From: Epiperipatus broadwayi
Lineage: Eukaryota; Onychophora; Udeonychophora; Euonychophora; Peripatidae
Direction of reading: 5' to 3'
Length of the DNA: 64,000 bases
Assembly (NCBI GenBank): GCA_028023455.1
Contig: JAQFVV010012986.1
Location: 12,501 to 76,500, forward strand
The first letter of the stretch is position 1. Each line of letters begins with the position of its first letter. Below, piece after piece: positions 1-11,092 of the stretch. The notes under the pieces were generated by a model. The model searched no databases and was not told where the DNA came from. It saw only the letters and a list, made by a program, of their open reading frames with translations. Position numbers and translations under genes: made by a program.

Positions 1-780
1 AAATTCTCAACTTGATCTCAAGCCACACCTGAGAAAGAAAAAAAATATGTATTTTATGCAGAATTAAATTTAAAAATTACTGTGAAATATGTGACAAGAG
101 TATTGGTGATGATTATAAAATAGTAATTTTCGTATATGTTTGGAGAGCTTTATGTTTAGAGTTAAATAGAAAATCGATGATTTTGGAGGTTGGATTTGGT
201 ATTTGACTGTTGAAGTTTGTTTAGCTGTATTTTCAGTTTTGATGATGGATGGAGATTTTTGTCATTGGATTGAGGATGCAAGGCTTTCATGCAACTCTGA
301 TGGTGTTGTATCTCCACTATTTGCTCCAACCTATTTTTCATATTTCATATTGTTTGTGATAAGGCAGTTTGTGATAAGGCAGTTAACATAGTCCTGCCAT
401 GATTCCAGCCTCTAAGTCTCCAAAGAAAAGGAGTAAGGCATAGTTTGTATTTCCCATAGAAGCAGGGCATAGTTTTGTATTTTCCAGACCCTCCATGAAA
501 GAGGGCTTTGCAATGATCATAGTTGTATTAGCTTATAGTGTCTCATTTGAGGTAGCACTCTTGGTGCTCATGGTGCATTGTGTACTTACAGTCTGATGGC
601 TGAATTCTTTATCTATCTTAAAATTGCAAATTGCTATTCATTCTGTTAACTGCCAGATGTCTGTCAGATCTCTAAAAAAATTGATTAGTACATAGTTTTA
701 GATATGAACTTTGTTTTGATTATGCATGTAATTAAAATATTGTTAGATAGGTGTTTTATTTCTATTTTCCTTTCTCTCAG
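1..780. other. Non-coding stretch, no gene supported
   Basis: I see no coding region I can defend. A short open frame near 203-391 has no recognisable motif. Within it a 15-bp unit (tttgtgataaggcag) occurs twice in tandem at about 352-381. The stretch is somewhat less AT-rich than its surroundings, so it could hold untranslated exon sequence or an old repeat, but nothing in it decides this. Confidence 0.4.
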
Positions 781-786
781 ACCAGG

Positions 787-893
787 GCAATGTAACCAAT
801 TGGCTTATATAGCATACACTAATATAGTGTATGTGCATATATATATATAAAATAAAGGAAAAGTAGAAATAAACACAGACAAAAATTATAGTA
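787..893 (+). repeat. Short interspersed repeat, copy 1 of an inverted pair
   Basis: This copy runs from a gtaacca-type start through a tatagtgtatgtgcatata segment to an aaataaaggaaaagtagaaa block and acacaga. The reverse complement of 3945-4035 has the same order of blocks. The AATAAA-containing end looks like the 3' tail of a retroposed sequence. The family is not recognised, and the two copies may be unrelated insertions or the ends of a larger inverted structure. Confidence 0.5.
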
Positions 894-999
894 GATATTT
901 TCTACATTTACTGAAATACAAATAAATAAATAATAACTCTGATTTAAAATATTGTTTCATAAATTAAACTTTTAAAAGGTCTGAATAAATATAAATATT

Positions 1000-1047
<48 letters not shown>

Positions 1048-3944
1048 TGATTTTGAAATGTAAAAACACCATACTTATTTTTGGAATTTTTAAATTAATT
1101 AAACAAAATTTTTATCTATTAGAAATCCCCTAAGTAAAACATGTTTATAGATTCCAAGGGATTAGAGAGATAAAAATAAAATTCTGTTTTTAATCAAGGT
1201 GTTGTTATAACACCTCAGATGATTTTATAAAAAGAGCTGATAAAAAATATCAGTCAGTTTGGATAATGATTTTTGAAGAGAGCAGTCTGAATAGTAGTTT
1301 TTTGCAACAGCTGAACAGAACAGCTTGGCTACTAAAATTTTTTGAGTAAGTAGCAGCAATTAGCTAACCAAAATGGATAGCTGCAGTTTGTTGTTAGCTG
1401 TAGTAGAGAGTTGGCAGAATAATTACCATAAACTGAAGTAGCTGAAGGCAAGATAATAGACTGTTTTCCTTAGCAGGAAATGATCCACTTCTTTGTGCTG
1501 TAATTCATAGCCTTAAACATGGAAAGGACAGCTGCTTGCCTGGAACAGTTTTACATAGACGGGAGGCCAACTATGGACCAACAGTTTACATGGATTGCAT
1601 ACATTTACATGATGACAACAAACATGGATTATATTTTTCTAATGGACCAAAAGAACTAGCTTGCTAAATAAATAATTATATAGCTGCTGACTTTCTAAAG
1701 GCAGAGAAGAACAGATAAAAATATATACAGCTATGGTGAGTAGAGTTATGTATAATAATGAAATTTTAAATAATTTCTGTAGTAAAATGAGATTTTAAAA
1801 GTGATGCATGAATTTGTACTTTTTATGTTTATGATGGGTGTATAGTTGAGCAGGGATGTGTGGATGCAATGTGTTTATGGTGTTCCGAAGTATATGCTCA
1901 GCACTGTCTAGATCTAGATATTGAACTCCCAGGGTAGTCCAGCAGTGTATATGTAGGCCTCATGAATAGGCCTTGGTCTCATGAATAGACCTCTTCTAAA
2001 GCCCCTAAGACTCACAAGAGATGAGCAGGGCTGGCTCAGTGCCTGATATTTTTTTCTGGATACTATTTCTTGTGGATGATCTGTCTAGGTACTTAAAAGG
2101 GGCAGTGCTTAAAAATGAGATATTTTCTCGTGACATCATGGGGCATTGTATACTTAGTCCATGCTTGACTATCTACTTATCATGGCATGAAGAGCTGCAC
2201 TTCATGTATTCACTTTTCCTCTCTCACCTTGCCTACTTCATCAGCATTATACTAATCAATCAGAAAGACATTTTGAAATTTTTATTTTTTTAATTCTATA
2301 AAACGATTGTATCTTTCGTTTATTAAAAAAAATAATCAACAATCATCTGTTAAAAATTTGATAGTTCTTATTTTAAAGAAAAAGATTATATTCAGCAAAG
2401 AGAATTAAATTGCGAAATAATCTTTAATAATTATATTGTGATAAATACAAATGTTATGTATATAAATTAATGTTTCGCACGTCTGTGCAAATTATATATA
2501 TGTATTTCAGTAAACCTAGTATGTAAAATGTATTTCATTTAACTGAAACTTCAATCATTTATTGTATTTTATATAATTTAAGATTTTGATAATTATTTTG
2601 TAACAAGTCAAATAGGTTATTTCACACACACACATGTATATGTGCGTATGTTGTCAATTATAACATATATGTAAATTTTAATCATTTTTTGTTCTTATTA
2701 AATATCAATTTAAATAGATTAATTGTATAATAGAAATCACACATCTGTGTGCACATATATGTAAATCATTGTAACAATTTGAATTTTGAATGGTAAATAT
2801 TGTAAAACAATGTAATAACTTTAGTTGTGTATATAATTTTGTATACTTTTCAAAATCAGAGCCTTAACCTATAAGACCTTAAATATCATTTATTTTTTTG
2901 TTATTAATAAACTTATATTTAATTGTTAAAAATTGCTTTCATCATCTCTTGGTCACATACAGTAATAGAGCTTGTGTTCTCTGGGCTAGATTTGTGCATG
3001 GATAAATGGGGATGTGCTTAGTGCTTTGGGCGTCCAGAGATGATCAATCATCATCCTGGTTGGTGCAAAAGTGGATACTCTTTAAAGTCCATGCACTATA
3101 TTTTATTTTAGTTCAGTCTTGTTAAAAATTTAAGTTTATAGTTGGCCAGTACAAGTGGCCCAAGCATTGATGATGATCCACATATTTTAATGTCCCAGCA
3201 TTATTGTTTCGATTTCTGATTGTTGTGTATTTTAATAGATGGGCACTTAAATGGTGCATCCAAGTTATGTTTAAATAATTGCCCAAGCTGGCAAAGGCTC
3301 AATAGTTAGCCTGATCTAAAGAAGACCCATTTTCATGGTCTGTTGATTTTATTCTGATTTATTGTACTAATTTGTTTATTCCCATCAATGATGATGATGA
3401 AAGGTATTTTACTTATGCTGATATTTACTTTATAATGCTGATTGAATTTATAATTATGCTTTTAGTTGCTCTTCTGAGTTAGCTGGCTGATCTCTCAATG
3501 TTCTCAGAGATTTTTGATTTTATGCTCTTATAAAATATTACTTATATCCTTAAATATGCTTTTGTAAATTAAATTTATTGATATTTGTAAATTATTGTTT
3601 GCTTGGGGTTGATGATAATTTTCCATCCCCCAGGTTCAGCCATTCTTTTTCTGTTCTTCCATCACCCACCCCATCTGTATGCAGAGAAACACACTTAAAC
3701 GTATATATAGCTGGTGAGTTATTTTAAAAGAATTCATTTAAAAAGACATATATAGAACAATATTATTTTAAAGTCGGTTAAAAATTTATATATTTTAAAA
3801 GAATATAAAATAATTTTGCTTGAATTATAATTAAGAGTCAAGAATAATTCATTTATCATTAAAGGCAAAAGAGGCATTTTTGAATAATAATCCTTTGGAC
3901 ATTATTTTGTTTTAGGAAATATAAAAAAATATATACAAAAAATT
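894..3944. other. Intergenic DNA with microsatellites
   Basis: This stretch contains an (ATT)n array at about 1000-1046. At 1290-1720 and 2935-3410 there are somewhat more GC-balanced, unique-looking segments that could be old repeats or untranslated exons. An open frame at 2021-2293 shows no domain. I found no splice-supported exon. Confidence 0.4.
1000..1047. repeat. (ATT)n microsatellite
   Basis: An uninterrupted run of about 16 ATT units can be read directly from the sequence. Confidence 0.95.
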
Positions 3945-4035
3945 ATTCTGTGTTTATTTCTACTTTTCCTTTATTTCCATATATATACACACACACTATA
4001 TTATTATGGGTGTACCATGTAACCCAACCGGTTAC
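3945..4035 (-). repeat. Short interspersed repeat, copy 2 of an inverted pair
   Basis: The reverse complement carries the same aaataaaggaaaagtagaaa block and tatagtgtgtgtgtata segment as 787-893. It begins with gtaaccggttgggttac, where copy 1 has gtaaccaattggcttat. It lies directly against the end of the LINE-A fragment to its right, so it may mark that fragment's insertion site. Confidence 0.5.
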
Positions 4036-4055
4036 AATATATATATATATATATA

Positions 4056-4590
4056 TAAACTCTTTTTATTCTCTACTTCTCTAACTCTCTATTCTTTATT
4101 AATACATCTATTCTTCTATCCCATTCCTATAATGCTCAACAATTCTCCTAATTACAATCATCTCAGCTTTTGTTTAAGTATACTGCCATAAATTATTTAT
4201 CCAAATCTTCTGCATACTATGCTACCTTGCTCACCCATCTTGTTGCCTTCTCTTTACTCATGGCCCAATTAAAAACTATTCTCTTATTATCCATAAACTG
4301 CAATCTACCAAACATTTTTATTTTGCTTTTTGCATCTCTCATATAAAAACTTGACCATTTCATTTCTTCTTGAATTGCCACTTTTACCATCCACACACCT
4401 GTATCTAATGCATGTCTTTCTACTTCTCTTTGTACTTTTTCCAAGTAATTGAACACCCCTTTACTAATGCATTGTTTCCATATGTTAACCCTGTTACTGC
4501 CACTCCCTTCCATACAATTCTAGTTACATCATATTTATTATATGAAAGCACTATTAATTTCTTTATCAGTCCCTTTCTAACTCTCAAGTA
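4056..4590 (-). mobile_element. LINE-A fragment 4 (non-LTR retrotransposon, reverse transcriptase C-terminal region)
   Basis: Read on the minus strand, this matches the C-terminal part of the LINE-A protein at 28160-28700. It keeps the same run of motifs: a YLEKVQRE-type segment, ALDTGVW, then WSSFYMRDAKSK and GRLQFMDNKR. Homology continues past the first stop (DLDK, DVLIKNRELE) down to an aaaagagttta end near 4057. It is truncated at both ends and contains stops, so it is a dead fragment. It is the only LINE-A copy in the window on this strand. Confidence 0.8.
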
Positions 4591-4619
4591 CCATTCATAT
4601 TACATTTAATTAAATGTCT

Positions 4620-5536
4620 TATAATATGAACATTTAAAGCAGAAAAAAATGCATTCATTTTCAGCTATGGCTTAAGATATATATTACGATAGCAAATTTA
4701 GACAATAAAAATTTTAAGATCCAATATTTGATCTATAGTCATAATTACACAATATTATTTAAATAAGTCTTAAATCGTATTCACAGAATAAAATCTCTAA
4801 ATATTCATTTTAATAACCTAGTAAACAAATAAACTCATCATAAATATGCAATACTAGAATTGAACAGTACCACAACATTCAATGGCTGTTATTTATTAAG
4901 GAGGCATCTAAGGACAGTTATTGATACTTGGGGACCTATTAGACCACCACTGAAAATCACAAACAGTAACTGGTATAAGTAGTCAAAATATATTTCTTTT
5001 TGTTTTACAAATGAAGATAGAGAAAACTAATGAATGATATGTAAACAAAATAAAATAAAAATAAAATATGCCATATGTAATTCTTTTAGATATGATACTA
5101 CATTTGACAAGTAGCTAATTTAAAAATTTAATTAAACAAATAAACAAGAAGAAAAACAATTAATTTTTTACAATAAGAAAATAAGGGGTACAAATAAAGA
5201 AAAAGAAAATAAAAATTTAGTTGTATAAAGTAGTTACGCAAATAATGTTGCGATCCTATGGGACTGAGGAGTGACATTTTGTTTTTCAGATTTATTATCA
5301 ATTTCAAGTAAAGATAGGTTTTGCTAGATAGTAGAATTGGTCTTTTTAAAATGGTCTAAACTTTTTTAAAATTGCCCGTAATATAAGAAAACAAACACTT
5401 TTGTTTATAAAAAAAATTACACCTAACTCTCATTACCTGTTTTTCTTTAGTTTCTTTTATCGACAAGAAACACCTGTTTCTCATTTTAAATATCATTTCT
5501 CTCCATTATAATATTGTTCCAATTGATATACACCCA
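4620..5536. other. AT-rich intergenic DNA
   Basis: Nothing with coding or repeat support was seen apart from simple A/T runs. Confidence 0.5.
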
Positions 5537-5544
5537 GAAAATTG

Positions 5545-6410
5545 GGTAAACATGAAGTTACCAGGTCACAACAAAATTCGAATTTTGTTTCAAATTTTTC
5601 TCACCAGAGTGTTTCTTGTCGAATTTCTGTCCATTGTAGTTTTCATTTATAGAAAAGATAAAATTCGCAAAGCAAATTTCTATAGGTAGGATTGAAATAA
5701 AGTATTGCTGGTAGTGTGAAATTGTTACGAAATATTTTCATCGAAAATATCACCGAGAAGCAATTCGAGAAGGTCATTGGTTCTTTGGTGGGATAGAGAG
5801 AAATTCAGGAAAGTGTTTCTTGGTAGAGGTCCTTAACCGATCAGCTGTGACTCTCGAAGCAAAAATACAAGAATATTTTGCCAGGAACCCACATCATTAT
5901 GGATGGATGGGGTGCATACAACAACTTAAGCACAATCCGTAATGCTGTATATATGCTATATATGCACTCTGTCGTCGTACACCAGGAGAACTTTGTTGAT
6001 CATCACAACCCTGATATCCACACACAAAATGTGGAAAATATGTGGATGAGAGCTAAACACAAGCTCAAACATCAGTGTGTTACCAACAGTACTTTATTCA
6101 AATCCTACCTACAGGAATTTGCTTTTAGGACTCTACATGACTAATGCCATCTTTGCGAATTTTATCGCTATTATAAGAGAAAACTACAATGGACAGTAAT
6201 TATGAAAGTTGGTAGGATATATTGTTATTATTTTAATAAATTATTTTTTATAATATAATTTGTTATTAATTATTTTTTTATATTATAATTTTATGCCACC
6301 GTGTATTTGATATTTCACAACAAATTTTAAAATAATTCGACAAGAAACACTCTGGTGAAAAAAATTTGAACTACAAAATTTTGTCGTGACCTGGTAACTT
6401 CATGTTTACT
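5545..6410 (+). mobile_element. Merlin-superfamily DNA transposon, internally deleted
   Basis: The ends are inverted repeats. The left end reads GGTAAACATGAAGTTACC and the complement of the right end reads AGTAAACATGAAGTTACC. The similarity continues inwards for over 100 bp, through an ACCAGAGTGTTTCTTGTCGA block and a tccattgtagttttc block to ataaaattcgcaaag. An 8-bp direct repeat, GAAAATTG, lies immediately outside both ends (5537-5544 and 6411-6418), matching the 8-9 bp target duplication typical of Merlin. The interior holds only the C-terminal half of an ISXO2/IS1016-type DDE transposase. The right TIR carries about 135 bp of extra AT-rich sequence. The copy is non-autonomous now. Confidence 0.88.
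5713..6143 (+). pseudogene. Merlin (ISXO2-like DDE) transposase, broken
   Basis: The first frame encodes KYHREAIREGHWFFGGIER followed by CFLVEVLNRSA. After a frameshift near 5874 the reading continues PGTHIIMDGWGAYNNL, then HNPDIHTQNVENMW and KLKHQC. These match the ISXO2-like transposase domain: the IIxDGWxAY aspartate and the HTQxxExxW glutamate are present. Where the family has its first catalytic Asp (an EIDES-like motif just before KYHR), this copy reads EIVTKYF, so that residue is lost. The N-terminal zinc-binding part is deleted between the left TIR and 5713. It is therefore inactive through the frameshift, a missing catalytic residue and truncation. Confidence 0.85.
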
Positions 6411-6980
6411 GAAAATTGATATCGATGCAATACACATACTAAATTTCATTTTTTTTAGTTACTGCTTTTATCCACTATGTGGAACCATTGAAGTCATACT
6501 AGAGAAACTAATTGATACACTAAACATTTTTTTGAAAACTTGATTCTTGAAAAAGTACAGAATACAAAAGTATAAATTAACTTATTTCTTTTTTTTAATT
6601 TTTTTATTTGTCTTTCAAAATATATAAGAAATAAAGTCAATTGTAAATGCTGAGTTTTATGAAATATATTAGTAAAGGACAAATCAATTGTAACACAGTT
6701 TATTTTTCATTTTAAAAATGTGTTACTTAATCAATAAAAATGAACTGGGTTAGAAACAAGATATAAAAAGGGTAAAATGAAAATTATTATTTTGCTTACC
6801 AGTGATAAACAGTGAACATCCCAAAGAAGGGCTAGAAAGAAGTTCTGGTTCATTGCTGTTTATTGTTGAGATACAATATGTGATTCAGATGAGACTGTGG
6901 TAATTCAAGGGTTGTTGATGGTCAAATGTCTAACTATTATTATGGAAAAACAGCAGAAGAAAGAGGAAAGGAGCATAATA
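6411..6980. other. AT-rich intergenic DNA
   Basis: Apart from the right Merlin target duplication at 6411-6418, I see no supported feature. Confidence 0.5.
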
Positions 6981-7004
6981 GAGCAACTTATAAGAAGGAT
7001 ATAA

Positions 7005-7215
7005 ATTTGGGCCATATGTTCATTATCTAGAAACTGGACATAAAATGAAATGTGTTGAAGATTTGAAAATTATCAAATATGTTAGAGATAATAATAAAAG
7101 AAAATATTATGAGGCAATATATATTCAAGAGAATATAGATAAATGTATTAATTTAATTAAAAGACTTGCAAAACCATGTGGTAAATGGATATTAGGAAAT
7201 AATTGGAAAATTTAA
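7005..7215 (+). pseudogene. Penelope-like element, C-terminal GIY-YIG-domain tail
   Basis: The reading frame runs PYVHYLETGHKMKCVEDLKI, then YVRDNNKRKYYEAIYIQ, then NLIKRLAKPCG, and ends with TAA at 7213-7215. The pattern HxxETGHxx...KII...N+RK+YEAIYI is the usual C-terminal half of the GIY-YIG endonuclease of Penelope-like elements (the EAIxI glutamate helix). The upstream catalytic half is not recognisable, so this is a 5'-truncated copy. The frame is unbroken for about 65 codons. Confidence 0.65.
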
Positions 7216-7845
7216 AGTGATTATAATATTAAGAGTGTAGTTATTAATTATGTTAGGTTAATGATCATTTATATTAGAAATTATTTTTGAAGTGTGTTAA
7301 TATAATGGAGTAATTATTTTGAGTTTTGTATGAAGATTATATTAATAGTAATATACAAAATTAGATATAAAGTATGAATAATTAATAAATTATAATTTTA
7401 TTACGAATTATTGAAATTAGTATAATGGAGTTATTGTTTTATTATATTTTATATAAGTATATATATTTATATGATTAATGTATATTAGTTATAAATAATA
7501 TTTATTTTATATAAAGCACAGATAGTTAGTTGAAATTAAATTGAAAGGCTGCAAACCTTTCACGTTTATTATCTGACAGCCAATCAGATGTTATGATGGC
7601 TGTCTGAATAATGATCAAACCATAAACACAAGACAGAGAATTTTACAAGAAAAGGGTAGTCCACACTTTTCTTTACTTGTCTTTCTATATATCAAAGCCA
7701 ATATGAAGTATTTAGGTTTGAAAGCATGAAGCTTTAAATATCTTCACATTTAATTCACTGAGTCTAAATTACAAACATACAGCATGAAATCCTATGATTT
7801 ACTACGCAGTAGTTTTTAGATGTTATAACGTGCAGTATTAGTTAT
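7216..7845. other. Non-coding flank with a hairpin
   Basis: Very AT-rich DNA follows the Penelope tail. A small inverted repeat at about 7568-7612 has gacagcca and tggctgtc arms around a short loop. It may be a structural element at the end of the Penelope copy. Confidence 0.45.
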
Positions 7846-8155
7846 GTAATATGTACATTAAATGGAGTAATTGTAGTTATAATGATCATGTGATTATGTA
7901 AGTTATGTCTGGAAAAGATCCTAATATTGGACAAAAACTAGTTAGAATAAAACAGTTATTTCATATTAGTTGTTTATTTTGATTGAGTTGAATTGATGTT
8001 GTAATATGTACATTAAATGGAGTAATTGTAGTTATAATGATCATGTGATTATGTAAGTTACGTCTGGAAAAGATCCTAATATTGGACAAAAACTAGTTAG
8101 AATAAAACAGTTATTTCATATTAGTTGTTTATTTTGATTGAGTTGAATTGATGTT
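7846..8155 (+). repeat. 155-bp tandem duplication
   Basis: Two head-to-tail units, 7846-8000 and 8001-8155, both start gtaatatgtacattaaatgg and both contain ggaaaagatcctaatattgg. I noticed only one difference (tatgtctgg against tacgtctgg), so the duplication is recent or an assembly artefact. Confidence 0.92.
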
Positions 8156-9440
8156 GCATTTTTCAATGCCAAACATCATGCATAAACATTAATTTTTCAA
8201 TAAAGAATATTTTATTATTGTACAAATATAAATATATTTATTTCTAGATTATTTCGTAAAAAAAACAACTAATTAATGTTATGGGAAAATGTTTTATGTT
8301 GCAATTATGAATTATATGTAAATGTAAAAATATTTGTTGCAACTATTTAGGCTTTTACATTATTTTATATATATATATTTTTTAAAAAAACTATTTTATT
8401 AACATTAAACATAGGTAAATATTATAAATGTACAAATCTATATTCACTATTTAAGTATTTACGTTTAGATTACTTTATTAAAAAAAATCGATGTTCCACT
8501 ATTTACATATTTAAATGTGTGTCCATGTCTGGATCTTCAATTTATTAATTAGTTTTTCCAGTATGGCTTCAATGATTTCATGCAGTGAATAAAAGCAGAA
8601 ACTGAAAGTAAAATCTAATGTAGTTTGTATTCTAAACCATGTTCAAAAAATTACTAGTCCCATTTTATTTTGGTTAAGAAAGAAATTGATCGTTTTCCTT
8701 TGGTTATTTTTTCCTTCAGCAATAATCTCACAAAAATCACATATAAGTTTTTGATACTAGCCACTTGGGCAAGCAAGTGAAAAATCTAATGAATACTTGA
8801 CCTAAATAGTTATGCCATAGGAATTCAACATTTCCATCATAATCCTTTATTTTTTAAAAATAAAAATTACTTTGTACAATTCATTTTATATTGTTTTCTT
8901 GTTTATTGTTTAATTACTTTATACAACTAAGTTTCATTTTTTTTATTCTACTTGTTAACTTTTAACCTCTATTTTTTTAAATAAACAAAATATACAAGTA
9001 ATTTTTTTTTCTTTCTTATTTATTTGTTTAATTAAATCTCTAAATTTTTTAGTCATCTATCAATTGTAGTGTCATTTCTGGAAAAAGTACACATATATTA
9101 TTTTTATTTAATTTTGTTTACATAACACACATTATTTTTTATTTTTGTTTGCAAATAAAAAAAAAAGGTACTCCTACTATTTGTTCCATTTATTGTTTGG
9201 TATTTTCAGTAGTGGTCCTATAGCTGTCGCAAATATAACTGTCTCTAAGTGCCTACTAAATTATTATCCAATGATTTATCTTTTTTTTTTAAATTACTTT
9301 TTGGTAATTGAGTTGAATACATTTATTAAAATATAAAGATATAAATAAATGAATGGTTTATTGTTTTGGGAATTTATATGAAGTTTGTTAAATGTAAGCT
9401 ACAATCTGTGACCTTGAGCTTTAAAATCTGGCATTCATTG
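8156..9440. other. AT-rich intergenic DNA
   Basis: No coding region or recognisable repeat is supported here. The sequence is dominated by A/T runs. Confidence 0.45.
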
Positions 9441-9444
9441 ATTA

Positions 9445-9512
9445 CTCTGGTTGTCACAAGGTGGCAATACTGTATGGAGAGTTTTGCTTTGTTTATAAAT
9501 AGTACTTTGTTC
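9445..9512 (+). repeat. Foldback-type DNA element, single arm
   Basis: This segment contains attgattactctgg, then ggtggcaatactgtatggag and agttttgctttgtttat. It matches the right arm of the foldback elements at 25113-25301 and 61250-61740. No partner arm is found nearby, so it is a solo end or a truncated copy. Confidence 0.7.
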
Positions 9513-10376
9513 TAGTATTACTTTTAATATATGCATACCTATAATAACAAAACAAAAGTAGATAAATATTTAATTCATTATATCTACTGCTGCAAAAACC
9601 AATTTAAAATTAAGATGTTTCATTTTTAGCAGGCATTTTAACACTTTTATACTGATAAAACTTTGTTTGCTATGCAAACGAAAGATAATTCTCCTATGTA
9701 GTTTTGTCCAGTAATAGAGCAACAGATTTTGGTGGACAAAATTCCTTGATTGTGGCTCCATCTTTGTTCCTCTCGAAGCTCGAACTTTGAACAATATATC
9801 ATTATTTTTTAATATGTATATATAATTATTTACTTATACATATAAGTAAATAAGCAAATAACTGATTATATGTAACTGAACAGGAAGTAACTGACACTTC
9901 TAATGAGTTATATCATGCTTGCTACCCGGTCATAATCATTCATCAGCACAGAAGTCAGATCAACCTCTCAGACCATAGACATATTAGAAACATACATTTT
10001 GTCAAGCAATTCTTATAGCACATGTGACATTCCAACTTCATATACACATTATTTCTAGAGCCCTAACCTTATTTTTTTATAATTATTTTTTATAGTATTA
10101 ATTACAATTCTATCACAGATTACCAAAACATATGGCCAAAGACATGTGAAAAGGATATATATATATATGCATTTTCTTAATAAACAATTTTTTTAACTTG
10201 GTCTTTTAAACTATATGAAGGCTTAATAATTAAAACTTGAAAGCTCAAATTCTTTTGCATTGAGAGAACAGTAATATTAAATAATATAATTTAAGGTACT
10301 TATGTATTATCCCATCGCCCAAACTTGTCAGACATGTTTTTTTAAATTATACAATTAATTGTTGAACTTTTGTGTA

Positions 10377-10407
<31 letters not shown>

Positions 10408-10422
10408 TATTATTATTATAAG

Positions 10423-10472
<50 letters not shown>

Positions 10473-11092
10473 CAACAACAACAACAGTAATTAAATATAA
10501 CAGCTTGAATGCCCCTGAAAATGTATAATTAAAAAAACATGGCTGCCAAGCTTAGATGACAGATTAATATATAGGTATCTAATTTAATTACTAAAATGAA
10601 GATTTGAAAAAGAATAACTGAGCAAGTTATAAAGAAAATATATTAACAAGAGATGAAAATAAAAGATTGAGTTTTATTGATTAAATGGAATAGTAAATAA
10701 TGTCACTGATGGATCTTAAATATGAAATACAGCAAGAAAAAAAGTGACAAAAAGGAAAGTATAAGCTTTTCAGGTAAAATTTTGTTTTTAAAATAAATAG
10801 AAGATATATTTTTTCTTCTTTATTAATTAGAAAAAATGGATGGAGAAGAGGGTATTCTCCAAACTCAAATTATTAAAGAAAAGTTTTTACAAAAAACTAT
10901 AGCTAAAACAGAATTCATAGAAGTTGTTTAACTTTACTTCCTCAAACTCTAATGTTCAAAAATATTAAGTTTATTGGTGCAATAAAAATTTAAAGATGTA
11001 GAGATAAATAGGTAGGTAGATTAATTAACATATTTGCAGTTAAATAGAGAATAATACTTTTTTATAATCAAATTTTTTTGTTTTAATTTTAG
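9513..11092. other. Intergenic or intronic DNA with trinucleotide arrays
   Basis: A TTA/ATA/ACA microsatellite cluster lies at 10378-10485. The rest is AT-rich with no defended exon. The last bases (ttttaattttag, ending 11092) form the splice acceptor of the exon that follows, so at least part of this stretch should be intron. Confidence 0.55.
10378..10485. repeat. Compound (TTA)n/(ATA)n/(ACA)n microsatellite
   Basis: TTA units are followed by an inverted block of ATA units and then ACA units. The TTA and ATA runs are complementary and could form a hairpin. Confidence 0.93.

Noticed and set aside
2021-2293. 90-codon plus-strand frame
   Set aside because: It has no motif and no splice or promoter support, and a composition expected by chance.
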